Positions 54,604 to 63,559 of a stretch of 64,000 nt of DNA are shown piece after piece (within the stretch, counting starts at the first letter, position 1; the number at the start of each line of letters is the position of its first letter). The stretch is from Acidobacteriota bacterium. Its GTDB lineage: Bacteria > Acidobacteriota > Terriglobia > Terriglobales > Acidobacteriaceae. The stretch spans positions 1 to 64,000 of the forward strand of contig JAJYBU010000021.1 in assembly GCA_021778845.1 (NCBI GenBank), in the 5' to 3' direction. The notes under the pieces are model-generated. The model ran no database searches, had not been told where the DNA came from, and worked only from the letters and a program-made list of their open reading frames with translations. The position numbers and the translations under genes are program-made.

Positions 54604-54651
54604 GTGCGGCGTTGATCTCTCCCAGACTGAGGGAGCACAACAACGCCGCAC
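54604..54651. terminator. Bidirectional hairpin between convergent genes
   Basis: Outer stem of 11 bp (54604-54614 with 54641-54651) and an inner 5-bp stem (54619-54623 with 54631-54635). It separates the aminotransferase gene from the secreted protein gene on the other strand. Confidence 0.75.
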
Positions 54652-54678
54652 GAGTCAGTACCTGCAACTCCGTACCAC

Positions 54679-55149
54679 TCAGTTCTTCACGGTCATAGCG
54701 TCAGAGTCAACCGCCTTCTTACCAGTAATGCCTTCAAGTGCGGCAAGTACTCCGCGATAATCCTTCTTGTCGCACTGCATGGCAAATCCACCTTTCTGGT
54801 CGCCGTTCGCCCATGTCAGCCCCACATAGTGTTTCTTCGATTTTGTCAGTGCAAACAACGCTCCCACTCCCAGGGAAATGACAGCAAGCCCAATGGCTGC
54901 ACCGACCCTCCTGTGGACATCCTGGCCGTAGGAAATTTCGGTAATGCTCGCCGCTGGGATAGTCACCAGCGTGTCCTTGGCAGACACAATAGACACTTTT
55001 GTCGGATCAATAACCAACTGGGCTGTCATACCGGCCTTGATGCCGGACAGAGAGCCGCCATCATAGTTGACCTTGTAAGAATTGCCATCACTTGCAAATG
55101 CAACAGCGGGGAAAAGCAGGCATAGAAGTAGTGCGATTACACGTTTCAT
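54679..55149 (-). CDS. Secreted/membrane protein of unknown function
   Basis: 156 aa. Signal peptide KRVIALLLCLLFPAVAFA, then a small beta-rich region (YKVNYDGGSLSGIKAGMTAQ) and a hydrophobic helix (VGAAIGLAVISLGVGALFAL), followed by a polar end. The pattern resembles proteins that handle a PH-like or SHOCT-like stress role, but no family is assigned. AAGGAG lies upstream of the ATG at 55149. Confidence 0.65.
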   Translation of the reverse strand: MKRVIALLLCLLFPAVAFASDGNSYKVNYDGGSLSGIKAGMTAQLVIDPTKVSIVSAKDTLVTIPAASITEISYGQDVHRRVGAAIGLAVISLGVGALFALTKSKKHYVGLTWANGDQKGGFAMQCDKKDYRGVLAALEGITGKKAVDSDAMTVKN

Positions 55150-55306
55150 TAAATCTCCTTCTTGGAATGGGAGAATCCTAGGAGCCGCCGAAAGTGATTG
55201 CAACGGAAAAGCAGCACAGTGTGCGGTATTCATCTGCCGGTTTCCAAATCGGAACAGTCGTGCGAGATTTCCGGCACGCTCCTAGGCCAAATGCATCGTG
55301 CACACA

Positions 55307-55425
55307 TCCACGGTCATCCCTGCACCAGCCGCGACTCAATCTCCGTCAAGTCGACGTCCGTATCCTGCTACATGCCACACCCCACTTCACCCTCAGCCGA
55401 TCCAGGCCACACCTTCGGCGCAAAG
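55307..55425 (-). pseudogene. Decayed fragment of a prephenate dehydratase ACT domain
   Basis: Positions 55319-55364 match 56198-56243 inside the intact pheA at about 40 of 46 bases, on the same strand. Translated on the minus strand the fragment reads DVDLTEIESRLVQG, then a stop and PW; intact PheA has GVDLTKIESRPVPGRPW. A weaker FA....PG similarity extends it upstream, past another stop. The rest of the 359-bp gap between the flanking genes holds no other ORF. Confidence 0.7.
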
Positions 55426-55508
55426 GGTTGCCATTACGGAGTCTGCTCTCAGAAAAGCACGCACGCTCCTCGTCAAAGAGACGTAGCATGGGCGGCAGGA
55501 GAAATCTC

Positions 55509-56054
55509 ATGAGCCATTCTTCTCTGTCCCGCACTCTCATCATCGGATCGCTGTGCTTCGCCGCGCTCGCCATCGCAGCCGCAGCGCAGAGGACGGACGT
55601 GAAGGTCATCGATCGCCGCGTCAGCGAGACAGCCTACAACTACCAGGTTCCGGCGCAGCGCGTCGCGCCCTCGGACGCAAGCGCCGACTGCAACGCAAGC
55701 TCGTCCAGCAGTTCGTCCAGCAGTTCATCCAGCAGCTCATCCAATGCGAACTGCTCCAGCTCCGATTCCTCAACGGCTGAAGACTCCGCGACGACCGGCC
55801 CCTCCTACCGCGTCACCGGCGTCACGCTCGCGCTGCTCCTGCCCGACGGTAAAATCGCCGTCGTCAACTGCATCCGCAAGAACATGCTGAAGTTCGATTA
55901 CATCAATCGCCGCAGTTGCCGCATGCCCAGCACCGACGCCCTCCAGGCTGATTTTTCCGGCAAGTCCGTCAAGCTCAAATGGGCCGAGACCCTGAACGCA
56001 AGAAAGCTCACATCCGAGACCTATCGTCTCGTGGCCTTCGTACCGCAGCCATAA
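55509..56054 (+). CDS. Secreted poly-serine protein
   Basis: 181 aa. A signal peptide (LIIGSLCFAALAIAAAAQ) precedes a linker with a run of 15 Ser (about residues 64-78), flanked by two single Cys, and a C-terminal domain (YRVTGVTLALLLPDGKIAVV, CIRKNMLKFDYINRRSCR) that is not recognised. The Ser run is encoded by 12-nt tandem repeats. GGAGAAA lies upstream of the ATG at 55509. Confidence 0.65.
   Translation: MSHSSLSRTLIIGSLCFAALAIAAAAQRTDVKVIDRRVSETAYNYQVPAQRVAPSDASADCNASSSSSSSSSSSSSSSNANCSSSDSSTAEDSATTGPSYRVTGVTLALLLPDGKIAVVNCIRKNMLKFDYINRRSCRMPSTDALQADFSGKSVKLKWAETLNARKLTSETYRLVAFVPQP
55698..55742 (+). repeat. 12-bp tandem repeat encoding poly-Ser
   Basis: Three full copies of AGCAGYTCRTCC (55707-55742) preceded by a partial copy. 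Each unit encodes four Ser, so copy changes would keep the frame. Confidence 0.85.
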
Positions 56055-56066
56055 CATCTTTCCACC

Positions 56067-56942
56067 TCAGGCCGCAGCATACCGCCCCAACTCTTTCACC
56101 AGGCTGCAATAGGGTTTCAGCGCTCTCACCGCCTCATCAGCCATGGCCTCATCGGCAAATCGCAGCTCCACATAAAACACATACTCCCACGGCCTTCCCG
56201 GCACCGGCCGCGACTCAATCTTCGTCAAGTCCACGCCCGCATCGCGCAGCCGTTCCAGCGCCGTCACCAGCGTTCCCGGCCGATGCTCCACCGCAAACGC
56301 CACGCTCAATTTATTCGCCGCACGCAACCCCGACGGTCGAGCATCCGCGCTCCGCCGCAGCAGATGAAACCGCGTGTAATTCTGCGCATGGTCTTCGATC
56401 CCCGCCACCAGCACCGCTGCGCCATACTCCTTCGCCGCCAACTCCGGAGCCACGCCCGCCGTATCGCGCAGCCCTGCTTCCATCACATGCTTCACGCTGC
56501 CCGCCGTGTCATAAAACGGCACCGCCTTGGCCTGCGCAAACTCTGCCAGAAACCTCCTGCACTGCGACAGTGCCACCGGATGCGACAGCACGTTGCGAAT
56601 CTCCTCCAGCTTCACTCCCGGTGCCGCAATCAGGTTGTGCCGAATCCGCAGCAGGCTCTCCCCATCGATCCGCACCGCATGCGCCAACAGCAGATCGTAG
56701 TGCTCCGCCACCGATCCATGCAGGCTGTTCTCAATCGGCAGCACCGCCGCATCCACGCGCTGCGTCAGCACCGCATCAATCACCTCAGCCGACACGCTGC
56801 AAGCCACCACCTCCACCGCGCCCAGCATCTCCAGCGCCGCCATATGGCTGTTCGATCCCCGCTCTCCCTGAATCGCAATGCGGCCGAGTTCCCCCATCTC
56901 AGAGGTTGTCCGCTCTTCGAAAATATTTCCCTCGCGCTGCAT
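56067..56942 (-). CDS. pheA: Prephenate dehydratase
   Basis: 291-aa monofunctional enzyme that converts prephenate to phenylpyruvate for phenylalanine synthesis. The PDT domain has IAIQGERGSNSHMAALEML, VLPIENSLHGSV, LSHPVALSQCRRFL and the catalytic NYTRF motif. The ACT regulatory domain follows, with HRPGTLVTALERLRDAGV and the Phe-binding IESRPVPGRPWEYVFYVEL. Length is normal for a protein without a chorismate mutase domain. AAAGGAG precedes the ATG. A decayed copy of its ACT region lies about 0.8 kb further on in the minus direction. Confidence 0.95.
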   Translation of the reverse strand: MQREGNIFEERTTSEMGELGRIAIQGERGSNSHMAALEMLGAVEVVACSVSAEVIDAVLTQRVDAAVLPIENSLHGSVAEHYDLLLAHAVRIDGESLLRIRHNLIAAPGVKLEEIRNVLSHPVALSQCRRFLAEFAQAKAVPFYDTAGSVKHVMEAGLRDTAGVAPELAAKEYGAAVLVAGIEDHAQNYTRFHLLRRSADARPSGLRAANKLSVAFAVEHRPGTLVTALERLRDAGVDLTKIESRPVPGRPWEYVFYVELRFADEAMADEAVRALKPYCSLVKELGRYAAA

Positions 56943-57082
56943 CCATCTCCTTTGCTGTCCTCATGATTTTCCCACGCCACAGGACAACCTCGATGCTCTA
57001 ACGGGCACCTTACCACACAGCACTGCAAAGATCCCCGCACCAATATCCTCTCAGCATCCATTCCAATCGGAGAACTCCCATC

Positions 57083-57229
57083 ATGCTTTGGACGATATTT
57101 GTCATCATTCTCATCCTCTGGCTGCTTGGTTTCACCCTGCACCTCGGCGGCGGCCTCATTCACATCCTGCTGGTCATCGCCTTGATCGTGCTGATCTACA
57201 ACCTGATCACCGGTCGCCGCGGCTTATAG
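57083..57229 (+). CDS. lmo0937-type small membrane protein, 48 aa
   Basis: 48 aa and almost fully hydrophobic: LWTIFVIILILWLLGFTL and IHILLVIALIVLIYNLITG, ending in RRGL. This matches the lmo0937 family of small membrane proteins common in many phyla; the function is unknown, though members often respond to stress. GGAGAA lies eight bases before the ATG, and a strong hairpin follows the stop by 28 bp. Confidence 0.75.
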   Translation: MLWTIFVIILILWLLGFTLHLGGGLIHILLVIALIVLIYNLITGRRGL

Positions 57230-57256
57230 CGACGCACGTCGCCACCAGCAATTCAC

Positions 57257-57287
57257 GCAGAAGGCCTGCATCCAGCGGGCCTTCTGC
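57257..57287. terminator. Hairpin between convergent genes
   Basis: 10-bp stem (57257-57266 with 57278-57287) with an 11-nt loop, between the 48-aa membrane protein gene and ubiA. Confidence 0.7.
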
Positions 57288-57305
57288 ATCTCCCATCTCC
57301 CGCCG

Positions 57306-58172
57306 TTACCGCCGATGCAGCACATCCGCCGCTACCGACACAAAGAACACCACCGAAATAACTCCATTCAGCGTGAAGAACGCAGCATTCATCCGCGACA
57401 AATCCCGCGGGCTGATAATCAAGTGTTCATAGGCCAGCAGCGCCGCCACCACGCACATCCCCAGCAACGCAATCAGCCCCAGCCCAAACACATGCAGCAG
57501 CACAAACAGCAGCGCCACCATCGCAACGTGCATCGCCCGCGCAATCCAGAACGCGCGTTCCAATCCAAACGTCGCCGGCACGCTGAACAGCCCCACCTTG
57601 CGATCGTGCTCGAAGTCCTGGCACGCGTACAGCACATCGAAGCCGCCCACCCACAGGATCACAATCGCCGTCAGCAGCGCGGCCCGCGGCGCAAACGTTC
57701 CCCGCACGGCAATCCATGCGGCCGACGGCGCAATCCCCAGCGCCAGCCCCAGCACCAGATGCGACCACCGCGTCACGCGCTTCATGTAGCTGTAGGCCAG
57801 CACCACCGCCAGAGCAAACGGCGCGCACTCCAGCGTCAACCGATTCAGCAGCGCCGCTCCCAGCAGGAACACGCACGACGCCACGATCGTGAACGCCAAC
57901 ACAAATCCCTCAGACAGTTGCCCCGCCGGCAGCGCCCGCATCGCCGTGCGCGGATTCGCCGCATCCAGCTTCGCATCCGCCAGCCGATTGAAGGCCATCG
58001 CCGCCGACCGCGCCGCCACCATGCACAGCACAATCAACCCCAGCGCCCGCAACGTCGGCCAGCCATTGGCCGCCAGCACCGCGCCCGTCAGTGCAAACGG
58101 TAGCGCAAAGATCGAGTGCTCCCACTTGATCATCTCCAGCGTAACGCGCGTGCTGCGAAGAACGTTCTCCAT
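57306..58172 (-). CDS. UbiA-family prenyltransferase
   Basis: 288-aa membrane enzyme with about nine hydrophobic segments. The first Asp-rich motif is NRLADAKLD followed by NPRTAMRALPAG, and the second is CQDFEHDRKVG. The enzyme attaches a polyprenyl chain to an aromatic acceptor. The motif pattern NRLxDxxxD..NPRTAxR resembles MqnP of the futalosine menaquinone pathway as well as UbiA, and the window has no other quinone gene to decide. The gene ends near the hairpin at 57257-57287. Confidence 0.85.
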   Translation of the reverse strand: MENVLRSTRVTLEMIKWEHSIFALPFALTGAVLAANGWPTLRALGLIVLCMVAARSAAMAFNRLADAKLDAANPRTAMRALPAGQLSEGFVLAFTIVASCVFLLGAALLNRLTLECAPFALAVVLAYSYMKRVTRWSHLVLGLALGIAPSAAWIAVRGTFAPRAALLTAIVILWVGGFDVLYACQDFEHDRKVGLFSVPATFGLERAFWIARAMHVAMVALLFVLLHVFGLGLIALLGMCVVAALLAYEHLIISPRDLSRMNAAFFTLNGVISVVFFVSVAADVLHRR

Positions 58173-58229
58173 AATCTCCTATCGTAAATCGCCGTGCGCC
58201 CACACTCCGGCACCCGAACATCTCTTCAT

Positions 58230-61200
58230 CTACCGATAGCGTTTCCGAATATTGAACACAATCGAAAACACGCCCGACTCATCGCGCGTCGCAACGATGG
58301 AGTACTCCTGATTCAACTGGTACTGCACCTGAATCAACTGCTCAGCGGTCTCATTCACATTGGTCGCATACACCAGCGTCACCTGTTTGGAGAGCGGTTC
58401 CTGCACCGTAATGCGCGCCGACGACGTGCCCAGCGTCCCAATGAACGCCGGATCAATCTTCACCGAGCCCGCGCCAAACAGCTTGCCCACGCGGCTCGCC
58501 ACCGTCGCATTCAGTGCTCCGCCCAGCAGCGCGCTCGTCATCGGATTAGCGCCCACCTGCGACTGCTGCTCCTGGTAGAGTTGCGCCTCTTCCTGCGTCC
58601 GCCCCAGCGCCAGCAGGTTGAAGATATCGGCCTCCGTCAGTGGCGGCTCCGAACGGTACGTCGGCTTCAGCTTCTCCACCGTCCCATGCACTCCGATGGT
58701 GATGTCGTAGTTCTCCACGCGCGCCGTCGCGTCCAGGTCAATCGTCGGATCGATCCGCACCGGATTCGTGAAGTAAATACTTCCGCGCTCCAACTCATAC
58801 TTGGTGCCAAGGTACGTAGCGCTCCCGTCCGTAATCTGGATCCGTCCAAGCACGCTCGGAACCGCGAGCGTTCCGCGCACGGTCAGGTCCACCGACCCCG
58901 CCAGCTTCGCAAACGAGTTCTGGAAGTCCAACTGCGGCGCGCTCGTCACACGCACATCCAGCCGCACCTTATTCGTCGGCGAGTTCGGATTCGGCGGCGC
59001 CTGCACGCTCTGCGTCGCCCCCAGCGCCGCGAAGTCCACATCCGCGCCCACCCCGAATCGCGTCACCAGCACATTGCCCGAGAGCAGCAGCGACTGCGGT
59101 TCTCCCTGCAACCGGAAGCTCGCATTGGCCGTCGCGCTCAACCCGTGATAGCGCACCCGCACCACATCTCCGGTCGCCGTCAGAGCGACATACACGCCCT
59201 TCTGATAGGCCAGATACCCGCCGATCTTCAACTGTCCGCCGCCGGTCGTCGCCGTCAGTTCCTTCACATCCAGGCGATCTTCGTTGAACACCAGCGTGCC
59301 ATTGAGATTGCTCAGCCCATTCGCAACACCCTCGATCGACAGATTCACATTCTGGAACCGCACGCCTCCGGTGAGCGCCGGCTTCTTCATACGACCCTCC
59401 GCCGCCACCTTGAACGTCACCTTCCCCGACGTAATCAGATCCGGATCGAACGCATTCGCCAAGGCCATGCTCACGTCTCCGCTTGCATTCAGGTTCAGCC
59501 TCCCGCCCAGCGGATTCGCATCTCCAAACACCACCGCCGTACCTGACACGTTCAGGTCCGTATCCTGCCCCATAATGTGCATCGCATCCAGCGTCACCAT
59601 CCCATCCTTCAATCGCGCCCGTAGCGGCTGCGCCGCCTTCAACTCCACACCTTGCAGCTTGAAGTCGACGTTATCGAACTCCGCCGAGCCTGCCATCTCC
59701 TTTGGCCTCGCCGCCGGCCCCGACACGTTGATCGTCCCCGCAATCGCCGAGCTGCCATTGAACGATCCCGGTGCCTCCAGCGCAATCACATTCGCAAGAT
59801 CCAACCCGCTCACCGTCAGCTTCGCCTGCGTCGCATAGTCGCCCACCAGCGACGTCTGCCCCTCCCCATGCACCTCAGCACCCACCATCGTCGCCCGCAC
59901 CTCATACGCCAGGTTCGAGCCCTTGCTGTCCGCCTTCGCTTCCAGCGAACCCAGCGCCGAACCATGCGTCGAAATCTTCTCCACCGACAGCCGTGCGTGC
60001 AGGTCCGGCTTCTCCAACGTCCCATTCGCAATCGCCGTAAACGAGAGCACGCCGTCCGCATCCGGCTCCGCCCTGCGGAAGGTATCGAACTTCGAAAGCA
60101 TCAGATTGCTTCCGCTCACCTGCGCTCGAAGCTGCTTGCTGCCAAGGTTATATCCCGCGCTTCCGGTGATCGAGGCTCCATGCGCCTCCACCAGCACCTT
60201 GGTCGCGCTCACCTGCTGCCCTTCCGCCGCAATCGTCACGGCAATCTTCTGGTAGCCCTCGCCATACGCTGTCCCGTTGGTCAGCGTCACCGCACCTCCA
60301 CCAATCAGGTTGTGGATCGTCCCGCTCGCGCTCACATCCAGATTCACCGTTCCCGTCACCGGAATCTTCTGCTGCTGTCCTGCAATCTGCATCAGGTCCG
60401 CGGCCTGCGCATCGGCCAGCTTCGCCGACGCATCCATCGCCACATCCTGGTCCCACACATACGTCTCCACTCCATGCACCATCTCCCGATGCGGCCGGAA
60501 CGACCCCACCAGATTCAGCACCGCCGTCCCGCGCGTGATCGTCGACGAGGCCACCATCAAGCCTCCATTCGGCGAGTAGTCGATGTTGCCCACCAGAGAG
60601 TCAACGTGTACATCCGCCAGGCTCGCATCCATCGTTCCCAACTGCAGCGCCAGGTCATTCGCCGCAAGGTGCCCCTTCGCCTCCAGGTTCAGCATCGGGC
60701 CGCTCGTCGTGCCCACAAAGTCCGCCGTCCCATGCAGCGCCACCGGAATCGCCGCCCTGCCTTTTCTCCCGTTGATCTCAAACTCCAGCGTATACAGCAG
60801 TTGATCGAACTCGCCCAGTTCCCGCGTCTGCATATGCACCTGCAGCTTCGTCAGCGGATCACTATTGGCCACGCCCAGCACCCCACTTCCCACCAGCGAA
60901 CTCTGCGGTGAGTGCAGTGAAATATGCGGAAGATTGACCACCTCAGCCAGTCCGTCGTAATGGCCCACGATCTCGCCCGTCACCGGCACATTTGACCGTG
61001 CTCCTTTGCGCACCGCGCCCGTCGGCGTCAACGTCAGGTCCGCCTGCACCTGCACCGTGTCAGGAAGGTCCGGCGAAGCTGGATCCCCCCACGTCACCGT
61101 CGTCGGCCCCGTAATCGCCGTATCGAACCCCAGGTCCCCGTAGTGCTCAGGCTCCACCATCTCCATGATCGTGCGCAGCGGAACGCGGTCCACCGTCGCC

Positions 61201-62690
61201 GTAAGATACGCATGCGAGCCCTTCACGATTGCCTGCTGCAACGCCTTCGCCGACTTCACCGGCCCTCTCGCACCGATGCTCTTCGCACTCACATTCGCCT
61301 TCGTCCCCGCCGCCGAACCCGTCGCCGAATCCCCCGGCGCATTGCTCAGCCAGTCCTCGATCGTCAACTCGCCCCGCGCACTCCCGCCGCTCTTCAACGC
61401 TCCGCTCATCTGCGTAAACGCCAGCTCCGACGACGTAATCCGCAACTGCGCTCCGCCATCCACCCCCTGCACCCGCACAAACGGATTGTGGTATCCGCCC
61501 TGGTGAACCTTCATCGTCCCAACGACCAGAAACCCCTCAGCGCAATCGTTATCCTCTGCCATGCCCTGCGGCATCGTTGCAGCATGCGTCTTCCCATGCC
61601 GCTGCCAGAAGCGCGGCCGCTGCGGTGCCGCCGCCGGCTGCGCAACGCAGTTGTGCCCATGCAGATTCAGGTCCATCGTCCCTGAGTCCAGCCCCTGCGC
61701 ATCCGTCAGATAGCTCAACTGCAGCAGCCCCACGCTTCCCGTCGCCGAACCCTCCCACTCCGGATGCGCAAAGTGCTTCAGCTCCGCCTTCGCCACCAGG
61801 TGGGCCGCCGCCGTTCCTGCAGCTCCCTCCGCACCGCTCCAGAACTCCAGGTTCGTCAGCGCCATCATGTCGCGTCCCAGCTCCGCCGTCACGTGCAACT
61901 TCGACTGCACCTCCGGCTCAACCGCCATCTTCGTCCGCAGGTCCGCCAGGTCAATCGTCGCTCCATAGCGATCGGTTGCGCGCAGATACTGCACCTCCGC
62001 ATTCAGGTTCTTCGCCGTCATGTCGAACGGAATCGCCCTGTCATTCAGCACCGCCAGCCCATGCACCAGCTCCACCTTCCGGGCCTGCAGGTCCAGCAGC
62101 GTATCCTCCACCGGTTGGTTGCTGGTGTTCGGATGCTTCGGCGTCGGCTGGTTCGTGTGCCCATCCTTGTAGACAATCAAGTGCACTCGCGGCTCTTCCA
62201 CGCGCAGGTACCGCAGGCTGATCCGCGACTGCGGCCCCAGCCCGCGAATATGCGTCAGGATCATGTTGAGATGCAGCCGCAAAAAAATCTTCGACGCCGA
62301 AAGATACGGCATCTCCCCCGGCGCCTCGGTGCCATGAATCACCAGCCCATCCGCCTCAATCGCCAGGTGCCACAGGCTGAACGAGAGGTGCCGCAACTCC
62401 ACGCGTCCGCCCGTCGCGTTCTCCAGCGTCGTAACGACTTCGTCGCCCACCCGCCGCTGAAAGTCCGCCGTGCCCGTGTACCAGGTCGCTCCCACAGCCA
62501 GCAGGATCACCAGTGCAACGACCACCCCAACGCTCCATCCAAACACCCGCAGCACAAAGCTGCCCTTCTTCGCACTCGGCGGCAGCGCAGCACTCGGCGG
62601 TGGCGCAGGAGTCGGCGGTGGCGCAGGAGTCAACGGCGCAGCGGAACCCTCCGGCACAGGAGTCGAGCCTGCTCCAACATCCTCGCTCAT
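58230..62690 (-). CDS. tamB: TamB-like translocation and assembly protein (DUF490)
   Basis: 1486 aa. A Pro/Ala-rich cytosolic tail is followed by one transmembrane helix (VFGWSVGVVVALVILLAVGA), an AsmA-like start (VGDEVVTTLENATGGRVELR) and a very long repetitive beta-sheet groove. The C-terminal DUF490/TamB domain includes GSVDLTVRGTLAVPSVLGRI, FNLLALGRTQEE and the final IQYQLNQEYSI-type segment. Such proteins bridge the periplasm and move phospholipids or assemble outer-membrane proteins. The ATG overlaps the stop of the SurA-like gene (ATGA). Confidence 0.9.
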   Translation of the reverse strand: MSEDVGAGSTPVPEGSAAPLTPAPPPTPAPPPSAALPPSAKKGSFVLRVFGWSVGVVVALVILLAVGATWYTGTADFQRRVGDEVVTTLENATGGRVELRHLSFSLWHLAIEADGLVIHGTEAPGEMPYLSASKIFLRLHLNMILTHIRGLGPQSRISLRYLRVEEPRVHLIVYKDGHTNQPTPKHPNTSNQPVEDTLLDLQARKVELVHGLAVLNDRAIPFDMTAKNLNAEVQYLRATDRYGATIDLADLRTKMAVEPEVQSKLHVTAELGRDMMALTNLEFWSGAEGAAGTAAAHLVAKAELKHFAHPEWEGSATGSVGLLQLSYLTDAQGLDSGTMDLNLHGHNCVAQPAAAPQRPRFWQRHGKTHAATMPQGMAEDNDCAEGFLVVGTMKVHQGGYHNPFVRVQGVDGGAQLRITSSELAFTQMSGALKSGGSARGELTIEDWLSNAPGDSATGSAAGTKANVSAKSIGARGPVKSAKALQQAIVKGSHAYLTATVDRVPLRTIMEMVEPEHYGDLGFDTAITGPTTVTWGDPASPDLPDTVQVQADLTLTPTGAVRKGARSNVPVTGEIVGHYDGLAEVVNLPHISLHSPQSSLVGSGVLGVANSDPLTKLQVHMQTRELGEFDQLLYTLEFEINGRKGRAAIPVALHGTADFVGTTSGPMLNLEAKGHLAANDLALQLGTMDASLADVHVDSLVGNIDYSPNGGLMVASSTITRGTAVLNLVGSFRPHREMVHGVETYVWDQDVAMDASAKLADAQAADLMQIAGQQQKIPVTGTVNLDVSASGTIHNLIGGGAVTLTNGTAYGEGYQKIAVTIAAEGQQVSATKVLVEAHGASITGSAGYNLGSKQLRAQVSGSNLMLSKFDTFRRAEPDADGVLSFTAIANGTLEKPDLHARLSVEKISTHGSALGSLEAKADSKGSNLAYEVRATMVGAEVHGEGQTSLVGDYATQAKLTVSGLDLANVIALEAPGSFNGSSAIAGTINVSGPAARPKEMAGSAEFDNVDFKLQGVELKAAQPLRARLKDGMVTLDAMHIMGQDTDLNVSGTAVVFGDANPLGGRLNLNASGDVSMALANAFDPDLITSGKVTFKVAAEGRMKKPALTGGVRFQNVNLSIEGVANGLSNLNGTLVFNEDRLDVKELTATTGGGQLKIGGYLAYQKGVYVALTATGDVVRVRYHGLSATANASFRLQGEPQSLLLSGNVLVTRFGVGADVDFAALGATQSVQAPPNPNSPTNKVRLDVRVTSAPQLDFQNSFAKLAGSVDLTVRGTLAVPSVLGRIQITDGSATYLGTKYELERGSIYFTNPVRIDPTIDLDATARVENYDITIGVHGTVEKLKPTYRSEPPLTEADIFNLLALGRTQEEAQLYQEQQSQVGANPMTSALLGGALNATVASRVGKLFGAGSVKIDPAFIGTLGTSSARITVQEPLSKQVTLVYATNVNETAEQLIQVQYQLNQEYSIVATRDESGVFSIVFNIRKRYR

Positions 62691-63556
62691 GGCGTCTCCT
62701 CTCCCGGATGCCGCACCACCACATCGCCCTGCGCGCGCAGGCTCTCCAGCCAGTCATCCAGCAGCTTCGACACCTGCTCCTGCAGCAGCACCTCCTGAAT
62801 GCGGCTCGCAATCGCCCTCACCGGCGGCGGCGTCACATGCTGCGCTGCATACTGTGGCAGCAGCGTCTTTGTGTAGTACTCCTGAACCTCCTCCGGTGAT
62901 ATCTTGATCCCCATCCGGAAGCGCATCTCGATGAACGCCATCACCTCCATGCGCTGCCGCCACAGCCTGGTCAGGCTGTCTTCCGTGAATCCCTCCGTCG
63001 CCAGAAACCTCTCCCACCCCGCCTGCGTCTCGCAATGATATTCCTTGCACGCCGGAAGCGATGTCCGCAGCGCGTCGAGGTCTTTCGCCGCGGCCTGCAT
63101 CGTGACATCTTCCACCGGCTGCAACGCCAGTTGCTGCAGAATCAGGTCCCGATTAATCAACCGTTCGATCGCCGCATCGCGGCTATAGGGTTCGCTGGCC
63201 TCGCCATACGGCAGCAGCGCCGCAAATCTCCGCTCCCGATCGACATCGCTGTCCAGAATCAACTGACCATTCACGACCGCCACCACGCGATCCACCTCGA
63301 CCCCCTGCACAGCAGGCATTCCCGGCAGCTTCGGCATCACCATCACCGTTGCCGGCGACTGCGACTGCGCCACCGAAGGCGTCTGCCCGGCAGCCGGCGC
63401 CGCACTCTGCGCCTTCGCCCTTGGCAGCAGCGCCAGCAGCATCACGAGAGCAGCCAGCAGCATCACGAGAGCAGCCAGCAGCATCACGAGAGCAGCGAGC
63501 AGCATCCTCCCGCTCGCCCATCGTCTCCGCTCGTGTTGTGCCGCGCGTCCCGTCAT
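62687..63556 (-). CDS. SurA N-domain-like periplasmic chaperone
   Basis: 289 aa. The signal peptide contains a 7-residue unit (MLLAALV) repeated three times. After a Pro/Gln/Ala-rich linker comes a SurA-like N-terminal domain (VDRVVAVVNGQLILDSDVDR, IERLINRDLILQQLAL, KISPEEVQEYYTKTLLP). No parvulin PPIase domain is visible, so only chaperone activity is likely. Two Cys (SLPACKEYHCE) may form a disulfide. It begins three bases after the Omp85 gene and is coupled to tamB, which suggests joint action on outer-membrane protein delivery. Confidence 0.78.
   Translation of the reverse strand: MTGRAAQHERRRWASGRMLLAALVMLLAALVMLLAALVMLLALLPRAKAQSAAPAAGQTPSVAQSQSPATVMVMPKLPGMPAVQGVEVDRVVAVVNGQLILDSDVDRERRFAALLPYGEASEPYSRDAAIERLINRDLILQQLALQPVEDVTMQAAAKDLDALRTSLPACKEYHCETQAGWERFLATEGFTEDSLTRLWRQRMEVMAFIEMRFRMGIKISPEEVQEYYTKTLLPQYAAQHVTPPPVRAIASRIQEVLLQEQVSKLLDDWLESLRAQGDVVVRHPGEETP
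63435..63505 (-). repeat. 21-bp tandem repeat in the signal peptide
   Basis: Units at 63435-63455, 63456-63476 and 63477-63497, then 8 bases of a fourth. The first two are identical and the third differs at its last base. Each codes for seven hydrophobic residues of the signal sequence. Confidence 0.9.
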
Positions 63557-63559
63557 CGT

